Source of the DNA: Leptodactylus fallax
Lineage: Eukaryota > Chordata > Amphibia > Anura > Leptodactylidae
Direction: 5' to 3'
Assembly (NCBI GenBank): GCA_947044405.1
Contig: CAMRHE010000055.1
Coordinates: 552,501 to 616,500, forward strand
Length of the DNA stretch: 64,000 bases
A model generated the notes under the pieces. The model had not been told where the DNA came from. It did no database searches and saw only the letters and a program-made list of their open reading frames with translations. The position numbers and the translations under genes were made by a program. Of this stretch, positions 45,366 to 57,797 are shown piece by piece (position 1 is the first letter of the stretch; each line of letters starts with the position of its first letter).

Positions 45366-47534
45366 ACTTCTATATGGATGGCCTATTCTTAGGTCATCAA
45401 TATGTGATCATTGGGAGGTCCGACTTCTGGGACTCCAACAGATCAGCTGTTGGAGTACCCTTCAAACCTGGGTGTCTTGTGCTGGACCATTCGTGTCTTA
45501 GAGGCTGGGTCCCGACACTGGTCCAAATAAAGGAGTAGACAAAAACAGAGGAGAGGAGACTCCTCATACTCGGTCTTCTGCTTCTAGTTTAGGGAGATTC
45601 TGAATTCTGTGCAGAATTTCTTTTCTATTATACAGGTTATATTATATGTAGATGTTTATTTTCTATGTTTTTTGTTATATTTTTGTATAAATCAGAGAAC
45701 TGGTATAAGTCATTTGTGAACACGTCCTGACTTGATGGTTAGGTCATCTTTATCACATTGTCTTGTTGGGAAAACTGTGTAGGTTGACATATATAATCCT
45801 GTAATCCCACCACATCCTGAGTGTAGGTGGCTCTTAGGGTGATCATACATCCGCACTGTCATCTTCCTTGGAACCGCTTGCAAAGCATGTGCTAAAAAAG
45901 TGCTGCAGGGGCTTAATAAATATGACATTCACCCCCGAACACCCAAACTGGCATGGCCCCCTTTACTGAAGACAGCATACTTTAGCATATGTGTTATAAG
46001 GATCTGATTTTTTTTTATTTTAGATTTTTTTTGTAGTTAGGTTTATCCCTAAATCCCTACCTATAAGAAGCAGAATTGCAGTGTAAAGAATGGGGGATGG
46101 ACAGAGCAGCATTGGTGGGTTTCACTCAAAGTGTAGTTACTCATCCTAACTGTGTCTAATAGGGATAAAGCGCAGTTAAAAATGTAATATATTCCCAGGG
46201 TGAGATATATAAACTTGCAAATATTACAATTATTTCCATACTAATAGGATGTAACCAGATTATTTTTATTATTTCCTTGCTCCAGGCTATGACTGTTATC
46301 ATTGCAGTTCCCCTGGTCCTGCAGCTTGTCACGTCTCACTGTGTTGTAAAGTATAGTGCTATAAAGGTGTGGGGGCGGGGCTTTGTAAAAAAAAAAAAAA
46401 TCTCGTGGGCATGGTTATTTTGCAAGGATTAATATCTCAGACGTGCGGTACTTGTATACAAAAGAGAGAACGTTTGTGCCATTGCCTTCAAAATTAGGGA
46501 ATAAACCTTGAATACTAATCTTTGAAATTTAAAGGGGGTAGTCCAGTAACAATGTGTTACCCCTATCCAAATCTTAGGGGGTACTTGCTGATCAGTGCAG
46601 GTCTGATTGCTGGAATCCCCTCCGATCATAAGAACTGAGGTGTTTTGCATTCTGACCAGCCGCAACATTTAAGCCTAGATGCAAAACAGCCCAGTTCTCA
46701 TGTTCAGTGAGGGTCCCAGTGGTCAGCCTGCCAAAGATCAGCAAGTTACCCCTACCCTTTGGCTAGGGGGGTGACTTGTTCTTAAAGGAACACACCTTTA
46801 ATGAATCCATTTTGAATTCCCAAACATTAAGGGGGCTGTACAGAATCAGTAAAACATGGATACTTTCTTCCAGTAACAGCGCCTCCTGGTATCCTGGAAG
46901 AGTGGGCGAATTTCTTGGGTCTGGGAAATTGCTCCTGCATCCACTCCCACTCATAATATAAAAAAAGGGGTCACATCTAGTGCTCACATCACAAAAAGGG
47001 GAATATCCCACCACAATAGGGGGCTTGGCAAGACAGAAATTTTCGTTGTGTACTGTGTATGCCAGGACTCCTGGATCTTGCCCGGCAAGTGTTAGTTAAG
47101 ATGCAGTACAAGATGTAACCCATGGAGAGGTGTGGCGCTGTTTCTAGTAGAAAACCATCTAATCCTGTACAAAGGGCTGGGTTATTAGGGAAGTATGAGG
47201 GGCTCGCCAATTCAAGATCATGTGTTATATAGAGAAGAGAGTGGCTACACCGCCTGGGGGACCTGGCACGTCCATGTATAGGTAGGCCTTTGATATGATG
47301 GTCCTATTCCCTTTTAGGTGACAAAACCCCTTCATAGACCAAGTTTGCCAATACTAATTGCTTTTTCACGTGAGCCTTGGAGCTCCTCTTCTTCTTCTGC
47401 ACGCGGCCTATAGAGCAATGTCAGATCAATAATACAGTAATGGAAGTTTATTTCTGTAACGCTGATTATAGGACATCACATAAATCATCTCTATATCAGA
47501 TCCATAATACTTGTCTCTGTATATTAGACAGTCC

Positions 47535-47645
47535 GTTAGATGGATGAAGACTACATGACAGCCGAGCAGTTGCCCATAGCAACCAGAGATCCAAAAGGCC
47601 TCGGCAAAATGAAAGCAGATTGGGCAACTGCTCCACTTTTCTCCT
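47535..47645. repeat. Short fold-back repeat, GTTGCCCATAGCAACC family
   Basis: cagttgcccatagcaaccag at 47566-47585 is followed by tgaaagcagattgggcaact gctccactttt, an inverted partner of the left phrase. I recognise this as a dispersed vertebrate (fish/frog) repeat motif. The 131-codon ORF running through it is not considered a gene. Confidence 0.5.
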
Positions 47646-50443
47646 GCACTAGTTTTCATAAACCTCTCCCTGTGTCATCTCCATATCATAGTAGATTGGA
47701 AACTAATAGGGACATCAGATTTTTATGGACATCTCATAGTTGGGACCATTGTCCTAGCCAGTCTTTCATCCACAGTATAGATTATGTTTTCTGGTTAGCC
47801 CTTTATCTAAATACCTTCAATGGGGACCTGATATGGACCTTAAAACACCCACAGGTCTTAGTGAACCGGTGGCTTAGTGTCCCCTATCTTAACGCTGCCC
47901 ATGACCGCACTTATAAAACGTCTATAGTTGCCTAGCACCTGCATTGTTTTATACTGAAACTGGTTTAGTATCCCCCGCATGCATCGGAAACTCATCGGAC
48001 TCCTTTCTAGTTAAGTATAAAGCTTCCTCCTTGCGTCCATGGACAGTATTAGGGTAAGGCTATTTGGGACACAAAGCCACTGATCAATAAGGGCCTGTTG
48101 GTGGTTCAACTCTCCGAAGTCTGTGACAGCATTCCTTTAACCAAGATGTCGATTCCCCCAATACCTAGAAGCCTGGACACATGCCCTTCCACCTCCCCTT
48201 CCCTATAACTATAACCCCAATCATGCTAGGAGAAAAGCTATAGGGGGTTTAGAGATAGCAGAGGCATTTGGGCCCTGGTACCTAAAGGGGACTCAGAGAG
48301 CCGTGTGTCATATGCTAGGTTTTTACATTGGGCAAGTTGAGCAGTTTTCAGATTGAATGTGGCTGAAGGAAGGTTACTTGTAAATGGCACAGTTTAGCAC
48401 ACGTCAATGTACTATAAGACATGTACACTGGAAATATTAGAAGAGAGCGCCTCCTGATTATAGGAGTTTATTGCACCCTCTGCTATTTTAATCTGCAGTT
48501 ATTGACATGCTTCCTCTATAATAAGCAGAGCGTGACGAGAGCGTGGTCAGGGCAGGGGACATTTCATCACTGGATCTCATATTCTCCTCTTTTGGACAAC
48601 AGACGCTTCTCCGTGTTGTATAACAAGCAGGGGAATCCCTCCCTCCCCTTCTCCACTTGCAGCTGCAATGCCAAGGCTTGTCCTGTACAGACCTGTCCTC
48701 GGAAACTCTATACTGTATATCATGTATTGGTTTAGACAGTGAACTTATAGAGCAAGTTCACATGTGCAGCAAATATAGGATTTGATATACATATACATGT
48801 TGATTTGGGCATAGCCAGTACAGCCTGTGATCACCTGCTACAGGTCCTGTGCATGGGACTCTGTCATGTGCATAAGCCCAGAATTTTTGGTTCAAAGGCT
48901 GGACAGTGGAAGCAAAGCCTAAAAAAAAAAAATCTATACTTACCTGTTCAACCCAGCTCCACCATTCCAGTGGTCCCAATCCATCTATGTGTGCTGGCCC
49001 TACAGTGGTAGGGTGCGATACATATACATGACCACTGCAAAAACACAACAATGGATCTATTGGATTTTTGGAGTACAATGTACAAGAAGTTGGGGTGATA
49101 TTGAATTGTTTGAGCCATGTGCACAGTGTGTATATGCAGCTGCAGCTTGCTTGGGGGGAGCCATACTGGCAGCCATAGTGGTGATCATTCAGCTTTCCCA
49201 GAAACTAAAAGATAAAAAGTGCAATGACATGTCTTATCTACTGGTTGGCAAAACCTCTTAGCTTGACACAGCACTGACCAGAAGAATGTGATGTTTAAAG
49301 TTCATCATTGCAGCAACATCTGTGAGCATTGCATCAGCGGCCATGTATCTGGGTCACAGTATCATCCGATTAGGACCGCTGCTCTTGTTTCTGTTAAATT
49401 CTAATGGATAAATGCCCCGACAATGGTCTTATAAAGGGAGCTACCATATATTGTCCATATATCCAGTGCTTACATGCTAGTGCCATGCAGTGAACACATA
49501 TAGTGCCATTTAGTACCTACCTAATATTGCTATACAGTGTCTGAATAAACCACAGTTGATTCCTCTGCCTCAGACCTATTATATTATACAAGATTACAAC
49601 TTCCATCATGCCCTGACAGCCATAGGGTGTCAGGGCATTGATGGGAAATGTAGTTTTGCATGAGCTGGAGAGCCACAAGTTGAAGACTTCCCTATAGGTA
49701 GACTCCTGGTTAGAGGGTATGAACATGTTCACGGGGGAGGGGGGGGGGGGTTCATGATATTCTTGACGATGAATGTGTTAAACTCATCTTAACAAATTAT
49801 GTCAACGTATTTGCCATATTAATAGCAAGATTGTAAACATGGAAGAACTCGAGCTGGCACTCCTTGAGCCTCCGTGAAATAAACAAGGCTGGCAGCCAAA
49901 TTTTTCTCTGGGCTATTAAGGTGACAACCTCCGACAATGGACACAGCAAACGCTTCATTCTCTATAATTAGCTAATGAGCGGGTTAAAGATTTCTAGATC
50001 CATGACTCGCCGTGCGGTGCTGGGTTTCTAGTAACAGCTAAGGACATATTGTATTGCTATTTTTAAGTGAACTTTTGTTCTCTCGCCTCCGGTGTAAGGT
50101 GAAAACAAATGGCATGTGACTAGGAGTCAGTTGACTTCCACATACAGTACAGTGAGTTTGCATGGAATGGAAAGATGACGGTGATAACACAAGATATGCG
50201 GCCTGGTGACGTGAGGCAAGTTCTCACTGCAATGGGTAAATATTGTCTATTCTCTGCAGGTTAATAATAAAGCTGGCGCTGCTTGTCCTGAGGCTTGAAC
50301 CTGACTAACCTTTATCCTTATTTTTATCTGCTGCACTGAATTCACCAAGGCACAGATACAGTCACTCTCTCTCTTACAAAGATGTAAAGAAGTTTGGTAT
50401 ACCCTGCAAATTCATTGGGGGAAAATTCTTCAAGGGGTTGTCC

Positions 50444-50480
<37 letters not shown>

Positions 50481-50495
50481 TTATTATTATTATGT
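50444..50495. repeat. (TAA)n / (ATT)n microsatellite
   Basis: A run of about ten ataata units switches to tattattattatta, giving a short inverted simple repeat. Confidence 0.9.
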
Positions 50496-51461
50496 ATGGC
50501 CTCTGTTTTAAATATCGGATTGGTGGGGCAGAATGGTGAATCCCGTATGGCTTAACTGCTTGGAGGTACGTCTGGTCTGTTTACTATACAGTGTACAGAG
50601 CCGGAAGCAGTTGGCTCCCTGTCTTGTATAGCAGCCTGGCAAAAGTAGTGCAGCTCAGCTCTCATTGAAGACTAAGGATAAGCCATAAATTAAAAAATCA
50701 TGGACAACCCTTTTAAGACTGGTGTTCTGTATGCCAGTCTTAATCAAATCCCCAGATTTCAGGTAGTGTGAATTATATGTTAAATGTATTGGGCTGAGGC
50801 GTCGCTGTCTTGGCCTGTCTCCATCCATCTTTGTGAAAAGTGTCAAGCAAGGTGCACCACATTTACACCCATCTAAAAATTCCCCCAAGGTTCAATTCAG
50901 ACAGCCATGTGATCCTTTATAGTACAGGCCATGCTATGGCAGCCTGATTTGAACAATGGACACTATGTCCATGGTCAGGCAGAAACTCACAGCATCATAG
51001 ATCACTATGATGAAGTGAGTTCAGTCAAGCTATGGTGGATCTGGAAAATGCGGCTGTCACATTGACTGAATTATTCAGACTAGGAATAGTCATCCGAATT
51101 CACCTTCAACTTGTGACTACCCATAGACATCCACATATAAAAGATCTATATTCTCCCCATAGAGAGTAGTAGATTCCAGAAATATGCTTTTGACATTGAT
51201 TCTTTTGACATAGCTCTTGAGGGTGCTCGCTCTCCTTGAGAGTACCCAGTGGTGTCTTATAGACAATGGTTCCTTGTAGAGGTGAGCTAATTTGCATATT
51301 TTTTCCCCACAGACCATTGTAGATAAGACTATTTACACCAGTTGGATATCCCCAAGCAGAACCAGTACCCTGACAATTGTAGGTCATGAATAAGTCTGTA
51401 GTGTTCTATAAATCTGACTCCTGTAATAACGTTCCTTGTCCTCCTGTGTTCTGACCAGCAG

Positions 51462-51639
51462 GTTCCTGGGTGGAGCTGCATTTCAGCAATAATGGTAATG
51501 GTGGCATGACAACACTAGGAGGACAAGAACAGGTACCGGCCTCAATCTCGATTCACAATGGGGACATGGAAAAGATATTATTGGACGCGCAACATGAGTC
51601 TGGAAGGAGCAGCTCCAGAGAGAGTTCCCACTGTGACAG
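51462..51639 (+). CDS. BNIP3: BNIP3 exon 2 (LIR motif and conserved [12 protein letters not shown] region)
   Basis: Acceptor cagcag, donor GTATGG. It encodes residues 16-74 plus two bases of Ser75. Trp18-Val-Glu-Leu21 is the LC3-interacting region, flanked by Ser17 and Ser24, the positions whose phosphorylation tunes LC3 binding in mammals. The block [20 protein letters not shown] (48-67) is nearly invariant in BNIP3 and BNIP3L. Residues 31-39 (MTTLGGQEQ) are extra relative to the mammalian BNIP3 I recall, where GNGG runs almost directly into VPAS. BNIP3L also carries extra residues at this point. Confidence 0.93.
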
Positions 51640-52548
51640 GTATGGCTTCATATGTAATTATTCAAGGTCCAAACTAAGATCAAGAACTTATAATGTTCTT
51701 TGATATCTTTATCCTGGATATTTGTTAAACTTATTCAAGAGATTTCTGATTAGACGCTGTTCACACAAGGGTCATATCTTTCGTTCAGCCATTTTGTTCG
51801 GCTGATTGGAGGATTTCTGGTGGTCAGATCTGACCAGTTATACATTGATAACCTATCTTAAGGAAAAGCTTAGATTAGGCCATAGGATAGGGACAGGGTG
51901 ACTTTTTGCAGGAGTTTACCTCTCTATTAGAGTGGCCCTTTTTATAGATCGATAATTTAAAGGGGTATTCCACAGGATATGTCTGATAAATGAAGCCCCA
52001 CCTCTAGGACTTGGACTTCTATAGAGAATAGGGGTCCCTCAACCCCTATCCAACCTTGTGAGGCAAACAACCACCACCACATCCAGGTAGAGAAAGAATG
52101 GAGAAGTGGACCTGCTGTAGAGTAAAGCAGGGAACCCCATTCTCTATGCAGGTTGGAATCCTAATCTATCACACATTTATGGTGCATCCTGTGGAGGAGA
52201 TGACAACACTCCATCATGTTTCCATGTAGTCCTTGGAGCTACATTTAGTGGGATATTTCTAATAGTTTGAAGTAGTTGTCCACTTGTCCAGGAGCCGATT
52301 CACCTTACAAGCAATTGGACCCCAGTAACCATCAAGGGGATAATTATAGTCTGTGGTGGACCTGACCTGTGATAGTAGAAAATGTTGATGACCCAGGTCG
52401 ATTTCAGGAGTGTGGTTACTGTATCCGAAACTACTCATATATGTGGGTTATTACGGAAACTCATTGACACAAAATCAACCAAACTGTATATAAAACTATG
52501 TATTTCCATCATTGTCTCAATGTGTAACTTTTTCCTTGGCTTTTCCAG
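51640..52548 (+). other. BNIP3: BNIP3 intron 2 (909 bp)
   Basis: Begins GTATGG and ends ttttccag. No coding sequence; fragments such as ttaaaggggtattccacagg near 51958 look like ends of dispersed repeats. Confidence 0.8.
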
Positions 52549-52633
52549 CCCACCGCGATCCCAGACACCTCAAAGCATTCAAAGACTGAGCGACAGCGAA
52601 ACCCAAGGGAGTAAAGAAAAGAGCAGCTCTCAG
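52549..52633 (+). CDS. BNIP3: BNIP3 exon 3 (serine-rich PEST-like segment)
   Basis: Completes Ser75 and encodes to Gln103: PPRSQTPQSIQRLSDSETQG followed by SKEKSSSQ. It is a proline/serine/threonine/glutamate-rich segment as in other vertebrates (PPRSQTPQ is conserved). It starts after ttttccag and ends in phase 0 before GTAAAG. Confidence 0.92.
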
Positions 52634-53250
52634 GTAAAGGAAAGGGAATTTATCACCATTTCCTTATTTATTGAAGCCACTTATTGAAATATATGACTTT
52701 TTTTCTGATTCATTGTAGATGTTTTTGTAATGCCCTCGAACAATCCGCCATTAACATGGCCGTTCAATGCCTAAAAAGCCTAATACTAGCACACATAGAT
52801 ATGTACCAGTCTTTGTCTCCTATTTGCCGGTGCCTTGCACATTTTGGCCCTTTGTGTGAATGAAAGGGGCCGACATGGCTACCAGTAAGCACCAGTCCCA
52901 CAGCTTCAGCACCAGACAGGAAGACACCTCGGTCAAGTAGAGGACTCTTGAGTTATACTACTCGCGTAAGTCCAAGTTCAGCAACATGCATTGGGAGGTA
53001 CAAACCTCGACTCCTATTTTCATCATGTACCTGATTGTGAATGCACAAGGCACACGAGCTATGTCCACTTTATCATCCCTTGCGCTAATAGCAGGGATCA
53101 CAAAAAAAAAGGCTGATTCCGGATGTTTAACCCTTTATGCACTGCGGCAAATGGGATTGATGGGCTGACACAGGCAGTAATGTACTGTCATAGAAACATA
53201 GCAATGTACTGTCATAGAAACAGTGTGTGTATAAAGTATATCAAATTTAC

Positions 53251-53551
53251 TTAAAGAGGACCTTTCACTTCCTCTGGCACCGGTAGAAAGCTGAATTCAG
53301 CACAGTGTCAGTTTGACGGTATGTCCACAGGCATCACCGTTAGTTTCGGCACTGATATCTCTCCACTGTCACTCCGCCTTGTACGGTCGGGAGGTGGGGT
53401 GTCCCTTACCGCCCAGTGATGATGTTGAGCAGAAAGGCCCACCCTTCTGACGGTGAAGGAATATCGGTGCCGATACGAATGGCACCAATATCTCCGGCAC
53501 CTGGGTGCATACTGGCAAAGCTTTCTAGTGGTATATAAGGGTCCTCTTTAA
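53251..53551. mobile_element. MITE, AGAGGACC ends with TTAA duplication
   Basis: TTAA (53251-53254) then agaggacctttcac, and ggtcctct then TTAA (53548-53551). The eight terminal bases are a perfect inverted repeat and the TTAA pair is an intact target-site duplication. The interior is GC-rich with ggcaccggtagaaagct / gcaaagctttctagtggta near the ends. About 293 bp between target sites. Same terminal family as 33816-34247. Confidence 0.78.
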
Positions 53552-54961
53552 GGGGACTAAAACATTTTTTCAAATAAAGTCACAACCTTTCAAGAAGTTA
53601 GGTTTTCGGTGAATATTGAAAAAAAGTATGGCAGAATTGCTTTTATATGCTTTTCCCCCACGCTGAAAAATTATTAGAAATTAAATGCTACCAAATGACT
53701 AAGTAAGAATTGTGCTAAAAAAGTTTGACTGGTCCCAAAAGAACTCAAATAGCTACATAGCCTTAAAAATAATGTTATGGCTGACAGAATACGAGGAAGT
53801 GAAAAATGCTGAGGCCAATAGGAGGTTAATTTCTTCTTATAGCATGCTTGCACATAAGGTTATAGGCAATAGCTTGCCGGTAACATTGGGTACTTTTTCA
53901 CATGCCAGTGTTCTGTGCACATGTAGCATTCCCCTGTGTGGTCTCCTGCTGTAGATTTTGATTATAATGTGTCCTACTTTAATCTGAAGCTTTTAATCTC
54001 CTTTATCTTTTTTTAATTTTCAGGCTTTAAGTTTCGATGACTCGACTTTATATTATGTACAAAACAATGATCTCAGCTGGAAAGATATATAACTACAGGA
54101 GTCTTGTATAGTCTATGTGCAAATCGGACAACCGTTCCCATAGCCTACATGTCTGTGTTTTCAGTGATATAGTAATGAAGCTCCTCTGCTTCTGTGATCC
54201 CCTGACAGCACTTTCAAGTCCTATTGATGTAGTGTACTAAGAGACCCTGGCTCACAATTACTAAGAATGGTGTATTTTAGGTCAGTTAAATTGGAGAATG
54301 TAGCTGGCAAGATTATGCCCGAATCCATAACACGGTGAAACTCGCTCTGTGTGTTGACCGGATTTCCCGGTCTAATCAGTTTTCTGGGAGAGGGACTTCT
54401 AGCATAGTAGTTACCTATGCTGCTAGGAGTCCCTGCCTCCCTGCAACGTACTGTTCTGGAATCACAATGGAACACTGGGACGCAGGGACTTCTAGCAGCA
54501 AAGGTAATTATAATGCTAGGAATCCCGATACACTGTCCAGGTCAGGAAATCCGGCACTCAAATGGACCAATTTTCACGGGTGAATGGGGGCTAAGACTAG
54601 TTTTGACCTCTCTAACTAGCAAAATCTTTCTGTACCTGTTAAGAACAGATATAGATTTGCACCATAGATCTTGCCATTTCCCCTTACGTTACTTAATAAA
54701 TCTGACCTAAACTATGTCCCTTAGAGTCGACTGTCACTTTCCTAGTAAATATTCAAATTCGAGAAAAATTGGAAAAAAAATGTGAAAAATAACATCCACA
54801 CATTGATAAATGTTGGCCATAGTAAGGATACAGATCGCCTTCCAATTCAGTATATATGCATGTTGATGGAGGTCTGGATCAATAGGATATCACTATGATA
54901 ACACCAGCTGAACCCCCATAGCATAGAATAGGTAACATCAAGGAGACATGGGAGAAGAGGT

Positions 54962-55292
54962 GCTGCAGGGAGGTTGTTCCTGCCATCTTGGAGAACTAAG
55001 CACAGATCTTCTCTGGATGTAGGCTTGCTCCAATCCGTCTGTCTCTTCATGTCATCCCAGACAGACTGGATGATGTTAAGATCAGGGCTCTGTGGGGGAC
55101 ATATCATCACTTCCAGGACTCTTCCTCCAGAGGGCGCTCAAACCTAATATTGATGGGATGTACATTTTTCTTTTGCTGATTCATTTCATTTTGTTAAATG
55201 ACAAAAGTAAACTATTAACCCTTCTATTTCTGAAAGCATTATTACTTTTCAGCATTTTTTCCACGTCTACCTATAACTTTTGCACAGTAGAG
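54962..55292. mobile_element. Rearranged Tc1-like element, copy C
   Basis: The minus strand 55108-54965 encodes the best preserved transposase piece: PPQSPDLNIIQSVWDDMKRQ then TDWSKPTSREDLCLVLQDG. The family's catalytic SPDLNPIE position reads SPDLNIIQ, so the final acidic residue is lost. To the right, on the plus strand, follow ctaatattgatgggatgtac, aaactattaacccttctatt, gaaagcattattacttttca gcatttttt and cctataacttttgcacagta, a typical Tc1 terminal region. The left terminus is missing. Confidence 0.75.
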
Positions 55293-55862
55293 TCCTTTCT
55301 CACTTTCTCATGTCGTACAGAAATACGTTGTCTATCCTTGAACAAATACTTAGTTTGTATCCTAGAGGAGGAAGTGAATTGGTTTCTTGTGCCTCCTCAA
55401 CTCCAAAAATAGATTGTTTCCCTTTTGTGGTTAATGTTCAGTTGGTTTGGAAAAATTGTACAAAACGTCTCTAAGTTGAAATGTCTGGTTTCCAGGTCTA
55501 CATCTATTTTTTTGCTTTCACTGAAATATCAATCACTTCTAAATGAATCTTTTCCATTGAATGCGCTTGTTCGGGTTCATGTATTGTATGTGTGTCTTGG
55601 CCATGTGTGGATAACAATTGGGTCTTGGTAAGTTCCACATACAGAATCTATGTGATATTATGGATGAATGAGAATGAGTGATCATCTTATCACTCAGTCA
55701 AGGTTGTCAATAGCAGACCCCTAAAAGAATCGGAGGATCCACTAGTGGATTCTAACTCAACAAACAAGTCTAACCATACAAGAGCCCTTGACGTTCAGTA
55801 GAAGCCTACCAGATCTGAAACTGACTTTGCCACTGATCACTTGCCTCTTGACTTTTAGGGGA

Positions 55863-56065
55863 GTTAGGTTACGTTCATAACCCAGTGGAACCTCTGTGAT
55901 GAACTCCATGACGGGGCCCAATTAACCCTATAAAAAGTTAGTGGGGTCTGTTGGGCTCCATTGCCTTTGTCATGTCAAAGACCTGTTACCGCTTGAGTTC
56001 AGTTTATCTGCTTCTGTGATGGAGATGTAGAATGGAACTCCTAATGCAGATGTGAACTCAGCCCG
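55863..56065. mobile_element. MITE-like element, TTCACA-type family
   Basis: Begins gttaggttacgttcataacc and ends gcagatgtgaactcagccc. The interior has gtggaacctctgtgatgaac / ctgtgatggagatgtagaat repeats. Low-resolution boundaries. Confidence 0.45.
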
Positions 56066-56353
56066 ATTCACCCACATATGATACAACCAGTAGTGTATGA
56101 TGAAGTAACAAGTGGACATGCCTATGTTTTCTATATTTGGAGAGGGAATTACTTCTTATGGTAAGTCAAGAGCACCCAAGTCCAAAACAGAATTAGAACC
56201 AACAAACTTGGCCAATCTCTTACATGATATCAGACAACCCTACAACATTTCTTAGAAGCAAATGCAGGTTAAGGTGCAAGCTAGAGTTGACTGTGGTATT
56301 AATAGACTATTAGTATCTCATGAATTAGCTGCTTATCTATTTCTTTCTAACAG

Positions 56354-56460
56354 TCAGAAGAAGATTACATTGAACGGAGGAAAGAACTAGAAAATTTACT
56401 AAAGAAGAATTCAGACTGGATCTGGGATTGGTCTAGCAGGCCAGAAAATATCCCTCCAAA
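56354..56460 (+). CDS. BNIP3: BNIP3 exon 4 (BH3-like region)
   Basis: Encodes residues 104-138 plus two bases of Lys139: [20 protein letters not shown] then [15 protein letters not shown]. It covers the acidic/basic helix and the BH3-like region. The [14 protein letters not shown] block is almost invariant in the family. Acceptor taacag, donor GTAAGA. Confidence 0.94.
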
Positions 56461-57191
56461 GTAAGATATTTAGATGTTTTTGTCTTTATTGGATGGAGTA
56501 ATTTTTTTTCTATATTTTTCAAGTAGTAAGAGAAGGTAATCTCTAAGAAAGAACCTCCAACGTGTATACCGGAGATGTAACGGTCATGGTAACATTGGGT
56601 GCAACTTCAATCACACCAGTCAAAGGAGAAAAATGGGACTTGTGGCACCGCACGGCCATCCACAGAGATGCAGCTCCAGTGTCATGCATACCAGTGGGGT
56701 CCCATCTTATCACAAGTCTGGAATCTGGCACAGGCTCATCTGTTGCCACCCAAATGTACTGTAACTGTGGTAGTTGGTACAGTGTGTTGCCAATGGCCAT
56801 TATTGCCAGGGGACCCGAACTGTATTCAATGCTAAATTCTGAATACTGCTGGATTTGAGTACAGTATATAGTAAATGGGCTATGATTGCTGTATAGTTAG
56901 GTCACATGTCTGACAACAAGGATAATCTGCTGTCTGTTGCCAAGGGCAACCAGCAAGGATTTTGACACAGCAATTGTATCAGAGACATTATATAACTTTA
57001 AAGGAGTATAAAATAGTATTTGCATAGATGCTCAATCACACGTAGACTTTCCTGTAAAATGGTCTTACAAGTGGAGTTATGTTGTAACACTTCCTGGCCG
57101 TATTTGTAGAGATCTCCACAAACACATGGAGAAGTTATAGATGTATATGGGAATTTGTTTCAGAATTTCATGGTAAACTTTTTTTATACAG
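56461..57191 (+). other. BNIP3: BNIP3 intron 4 (731 bp)
   Basis: Begins GTAAGA and ends ttttttatacag. Contains no recognisable coding sequence or element; ORFs on both strands in 56543-56858 are overlapping shadows. Confidence 0.8.
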
Positions 57192-57341
57192 GGAATTTGT
57201 CTTCAAACATCCAAAGCGAAGCGCCGCACTAAGTATGAGGAACACAAGTGTCATGAAAAAAGGTGGAATCTTTTCTGCGGAATTTTTGAAGGTCTTCCTT
57301 CCATCCTTGTTGCTGTCTCACCTTCTTGCTATTGGACTGGG
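57192..57341 (+). CDS. BNIP3: BNIP3 exon 5 (transmembrane tail anchor)
   Basis: Completes Lys139 and encodes residues 140-188 plus two bases of Gly189: [20 protein letters not shown] then [14 protein letters not shown] and the hydrophobic [16 protein letters not shown]. Ser181-His182, Ala185 and Gly189 correspond to the SH..A...G dimer motif of the mitochondrial transmembrane helix. The donor is GTATGT after GG, splitting the glycine codon, as expected for the family. The final exon (usually IYIGRRL plus about seven residues) was not found up to 64000. Confidence 0.94.
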
Positions 57342-57369
57342 GTATGTTTCTATTACCAGTAGTAAAAAA

Positions 57370-57371
<2 letters not shown>

Positions 57372-57431
<60 letters not shown>

Positions 57432-57453
57432 CACACACACACTATATATATCT
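57372..57453. repeat. (TA)n then (CA)n microsatellite
   Basis: About 26 perfect TA units run into acacatacacacacacacac t and a further short tatatata. It begins 30 bp after the exon 5 donor of BNIP3. Confidence 0.95.
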
Positions 57454-57580
57454 CTGATTGGTTTGGGTTCCAATTCTGGGCACCCCATTTTTCAACCTAA
57501 GTTGCTGACGGCTCTGCATATAAATGGAGACAAACTGGAGAGATGTGACCAGCTTGGACTCTGCAATTGTGACATTCCTT

Positions 57581-57797
57581 AGGCTAAGGCCCCAAGTTGT
57601 GGAAACGGAGCTTTTTTTGTTGCAGATTTTGTTGTGGTTTTTAAGCCAAATCCAGGAGTGGATTGAGCAGAAGGTATAAGAACTTTATATATCTCTCCCA
57701 CTCCTCTTGTAACCATTCTTGGCTTTGGCTCAAAAAACCACAACAAAATCTGCAACAAAAAAAAGCTGCGTTTCCACAACGTGGGGCCGTAGCCTTA
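57581..57797. mobile_element. Fold-back MITE, GGCCCCACGTTG family, full copy
   Basis: aggctaaggccccaagttgt ggaaac at the left is inverted at the right as gtttccacaacgtggggccg tagcctta. Inner arms: gttgcagattttgttgtggt tttt / aaaaaccacaacaaaatctg caac, and gccaaatccaggagtggatt against accattcttggctttggctc. The whole 217 bp can fold. Confidence 0.75.

Larger units (their letters stand above)
42074..51461 (+). other. BNIP3: BNIP3 intron 1 (9.4 kb)
   Basis: The intron begins GTAAGA and ends cagcag. It holds the two TAGCAGAGCTGA elements, three TTCACA-ended MITEs (43141-43361, 43387-43650, 44123-44541), a fold-back repeat (44934-45215), copies of the common anuran repeat (45370-46790), a small fold-back (47535-47645) and a (TAA)n tract (50444-50495). 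The rest shows no coding sequence. The stretch 49905-50340 has the non-repetitive, mixed composition of possible regulatory DNA. Confidence 0.85.
52634..56353 (+). other. BNIP3: BNIP3 intron 3 (3.7 kb)
   Basis: Contains a TTAA-flanked MITE (53251-53551), a rearranged Tc1 copy (54962-55292) and a TTCACA-type element (55863-56065). The remainder shows no recognisable gene. Confidence 0.8.

Noticed and set aside
47540..47935. 131-codon plus-strand ORF
   Set aside because: It starts inside a known-type fold-back repeat (gttgcccatagcaacc) and has no recognisable domain.
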